This document shows, piece after piece, positions 33,043 to 34,164 of a stretch of 34,164 bases of DNA. The stretch is from positions 1 through 34,164 of the forward strand of contig CALXNS010000014.1 in the NCBI GenBank assembly GCA_944389815.1, written 5' to 3'. The notes below the pieces were generated by a model. The model saw only the letters and a program-made list of their open reading frames with translations, ran no database searches and was not told where the DNA came from. Position 1 is the stretch's first letter; each line of letters opens with the position of its first letter. The position numbers and the translations under genes are program-made. The stretch is from an uncultured Victivallis sp. (GTDB lineage Bacteria; Verrucomicrobiota; Lentisphaeria; Victivallales; Victivallaceae).

Positions 33043-33130
33043 TATGTTGTTTCCATGATTCGATTTTTGCTCCGAGATGGGAATGACGAGCCATGCCATC
33101 GTTGGCAAAAAAACAACAAGGAGAACGGAA

Positions 33131-34164
33131 ATGATGTTTTCGCCGTACAGTGACATGCTGCAGAATTATTACGCTTCCAAATTCGATGCGCTGCGCTCGG
33201 AGCGGACGATGAGGTTCGCGCAACTGCGCACGGCCGAAGATGCGGAAAAATATGTACACTGGGCGCGGCGGACGGTACGGGAGGCATTCGGACCGTTTCC
33301 GGAACGGACGCCGCTCAATGCGCGTGTGGTGTCCAGTACGGTCAAAGATGGAGTCGTCATCGAGGCGGTGCTTTTCGAAAGTCGTCCGGGTTATCTGGTG
33401 TCGGGGATGCTCTGCCGCCCGGAAACGGCGACGGCGGAGGCGGCGAAATATCCGGGGGTGGTCGGGCTCTGCGGGCATTCGGAGAACGGTAAAAATTACA
33501 TCGGTTATCGGAGTTTCTGTTATAATCTTGCACGCTGCAACTTCGTTTCGTTTCTGATCGACCCGGCCGGACAGGGCGAACGCGATCAATTCACGAAGGT
33601 GCCCGGGGCGGAACGCTTCCGCGACAACTGCTGCTCGGAACACAATCAATCCGGAAAAATGCTCGGCTTATTTGACGACCACTTCGGCAAATGGCGCGTC
33701 TGGGACGCGATCCGCGCACTCGATTACCTGATGGAACGGCCCGAGGTTGACGGGTCGGTTCTCGGAGTTACCGGCTGTTCCGGCGGCGGAACGCTTTCAA
33801 GTTACCTCTGGGCGCTCGACGACCGGCTGACGATGGCGGCTCCGTGCTGTTATTTGACCAGCTTCTTCCGGAATTACGACAACGAACTGCCGGTGGATGC
33901 CGAACAGATCATTCCGCGCCTTGCCGCCGCCGGTTTTGAGATGGCGGATTTCCTGATCTGCCGCGCGCCGCTTCCGGCGATGATTCTGGCCAAGGAAGAG
34001 GATTTCTTCGATCCGCGCGGCACGCGCGAGTGTTTCGCCGAGGCGGAAAAAATCTACACCCTCCTCGGCCAGCCGGACGCGCTCAAACTCCATTTTGCCC
34101 CCGGCGGGCACGGTTACGACGAGAAGAGCCGGATGGCGATGTATCGCTTCTTTGCCGCGCAGAC
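33131..34164 (+). CDS. Alpha/beta-hydrolase, acetylxylan-esterase-like, C-terminus beyond the window
   Basis: The frame opens at ATG 33131 (AAGGAG at 33118-33123) and is still open at the window end, with 344 codons visible. A helical N-terminal part (MMFSPYSDMLQNYYASKFDA) is followed by a beta strand region (VIEAVLFESRPGYLVSGMLC) and the hydrolase core. VVGLCGHSENGKN gives the oxyanion loop. VTGCSGGGTLSSYLWALDDR carries the nucleophile Ser in G-C-S-G-G. EEDFFDPRGTRE has the acid, and FAPGGHGYDEKSR has the His. All three catalytic residues are present. Proteins of this kind (AXE1/DUF-type) deacetylate or de-esterify carbohydrates. No signal peptide is seen. It fits the glycan-degrading context, but substrate is unknown. 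Confidence 0.82.
   Translation, partial: MMFSPYSDMLQNYYASKFDALRSERTMRFAQLRTAEDAEKYVHWARRTVREAFGPFPERTPLNARVVSSTVKDGVVIEAVLFESRPGYLVSGMLCRPETATAEAAKYPGVVGLCGHSENGKNYIGYRSFCYNLARCNFVSFLIDPAGQGERDQFTKVPGAERFRDNCCSEHNQSGKMLGLFDDHFGKWRVWDAIRALDYLMERPEVDGSVLGVTGCSGGGTLSSYLWALDDRLTMAAPCCYLTSFFRNYDNELPVDAEQIIPRLAAAGFEMADFLICRAPLPAMILAKEEDFFDPRGTRECFAEAEKIYTLLGQPDALKLHFAPGGHGYDEKSRMAMYRFFAAQ

Noticed and set aside
33098..33117. Small hairpin GCCA-TCGT-TGGC before the esterase gene
   Set aside because: Only four pairs and followed by A rather than U on the plus strand; not a credible terminator.
1..34164. CRISPR arrays, tRNA or rRNA genes
   Set aside because: No regularly spaced repeats and no cloverleaf or rRNA-like sequence was recognised on either strand.

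Overview
The window (about 34 kb, GC-rich, no rRNA, tRNA or CRISPR seen) looks like a chromosomal segment of a Gram-negative, glycan-degrading bacterium. The best guess is Lentisphaerota (Victivallales-like, a gut or anaerobic lineage). Pointers are pseudopilins with an [22 protein letters not shown] start beside carbohydrate-active enzymes, a GntR-type regulator fragment, alpha-L-rhamnosidase, a GH130 mannosylglucose phosphorylase, lipoproteins and an RND efflux system. The lineage is inference; the Gram-negative envelope is well supported.

Layout. (1) 1-620: the edge of an integrated element carrying a serine recombinase that reads leftwards out of the window. Its right end abuts the conserved signal-segment codons of a pseudopilin gene, which is decapitated and also frameshifted (617-1310). 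(2) 1328-7821: a glycan-use cluster with a putative TIM-barrel glycosidase, a GH78 rhamnosidase overlapping it by 4 nt, a small lipoprotein whose SD and start codon lie in a long inverted repeat, and a GPH-type sugar symporter broken by an exact 14-bp tandem duplication. (3) 7864-11527: a strong bidirectional terminator, a secreted protein with two CBM32-like domains, and a class II UvrA. (4) 11640-14723: a perfect GntR-type palindrome, a truncated GntR protein, an intact pseudopilin and a secreted beta-helix protein. (5) 24063 back to 15206, all minus strand: MarR regulator, membrane GT-C-like protein, folD, RND adaptor, RND pump, and a Na+/H+ antiporter-family permease. (6) 24250-25524: murA with an Asp replacing the fosfomycin-target Cys. 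(7) 27732 back to 25653: GH130 phosphorylase and PPK2-type polyphosphate kinase. These are divergent from an SLC12-like transporter, a sodium:solute symporter, DNA polymerase IV and the start of an alpha/beta-hydrolase esterase (27897 to the window end).

How it fits together. Two separate glycan clusters each start with a pseudopilin gene, which suggests that surface pseudopilins are dedicated parts of substrate-specific loci in this lineage. The first cluster looks decayed: its pseudopilin is cut off by the element and its transporter is frameshifted. The second has an intact pseudopilin but a truncated regulator. The efflux operon is tightly coupled (4-nt overlaps) and probably under the MarR protein at its head. 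Several sigma-70-like promoters with 16-17 bp spacers can be read directly, including a back-to-back pair between the GH130 gene and the SLC12 gene.
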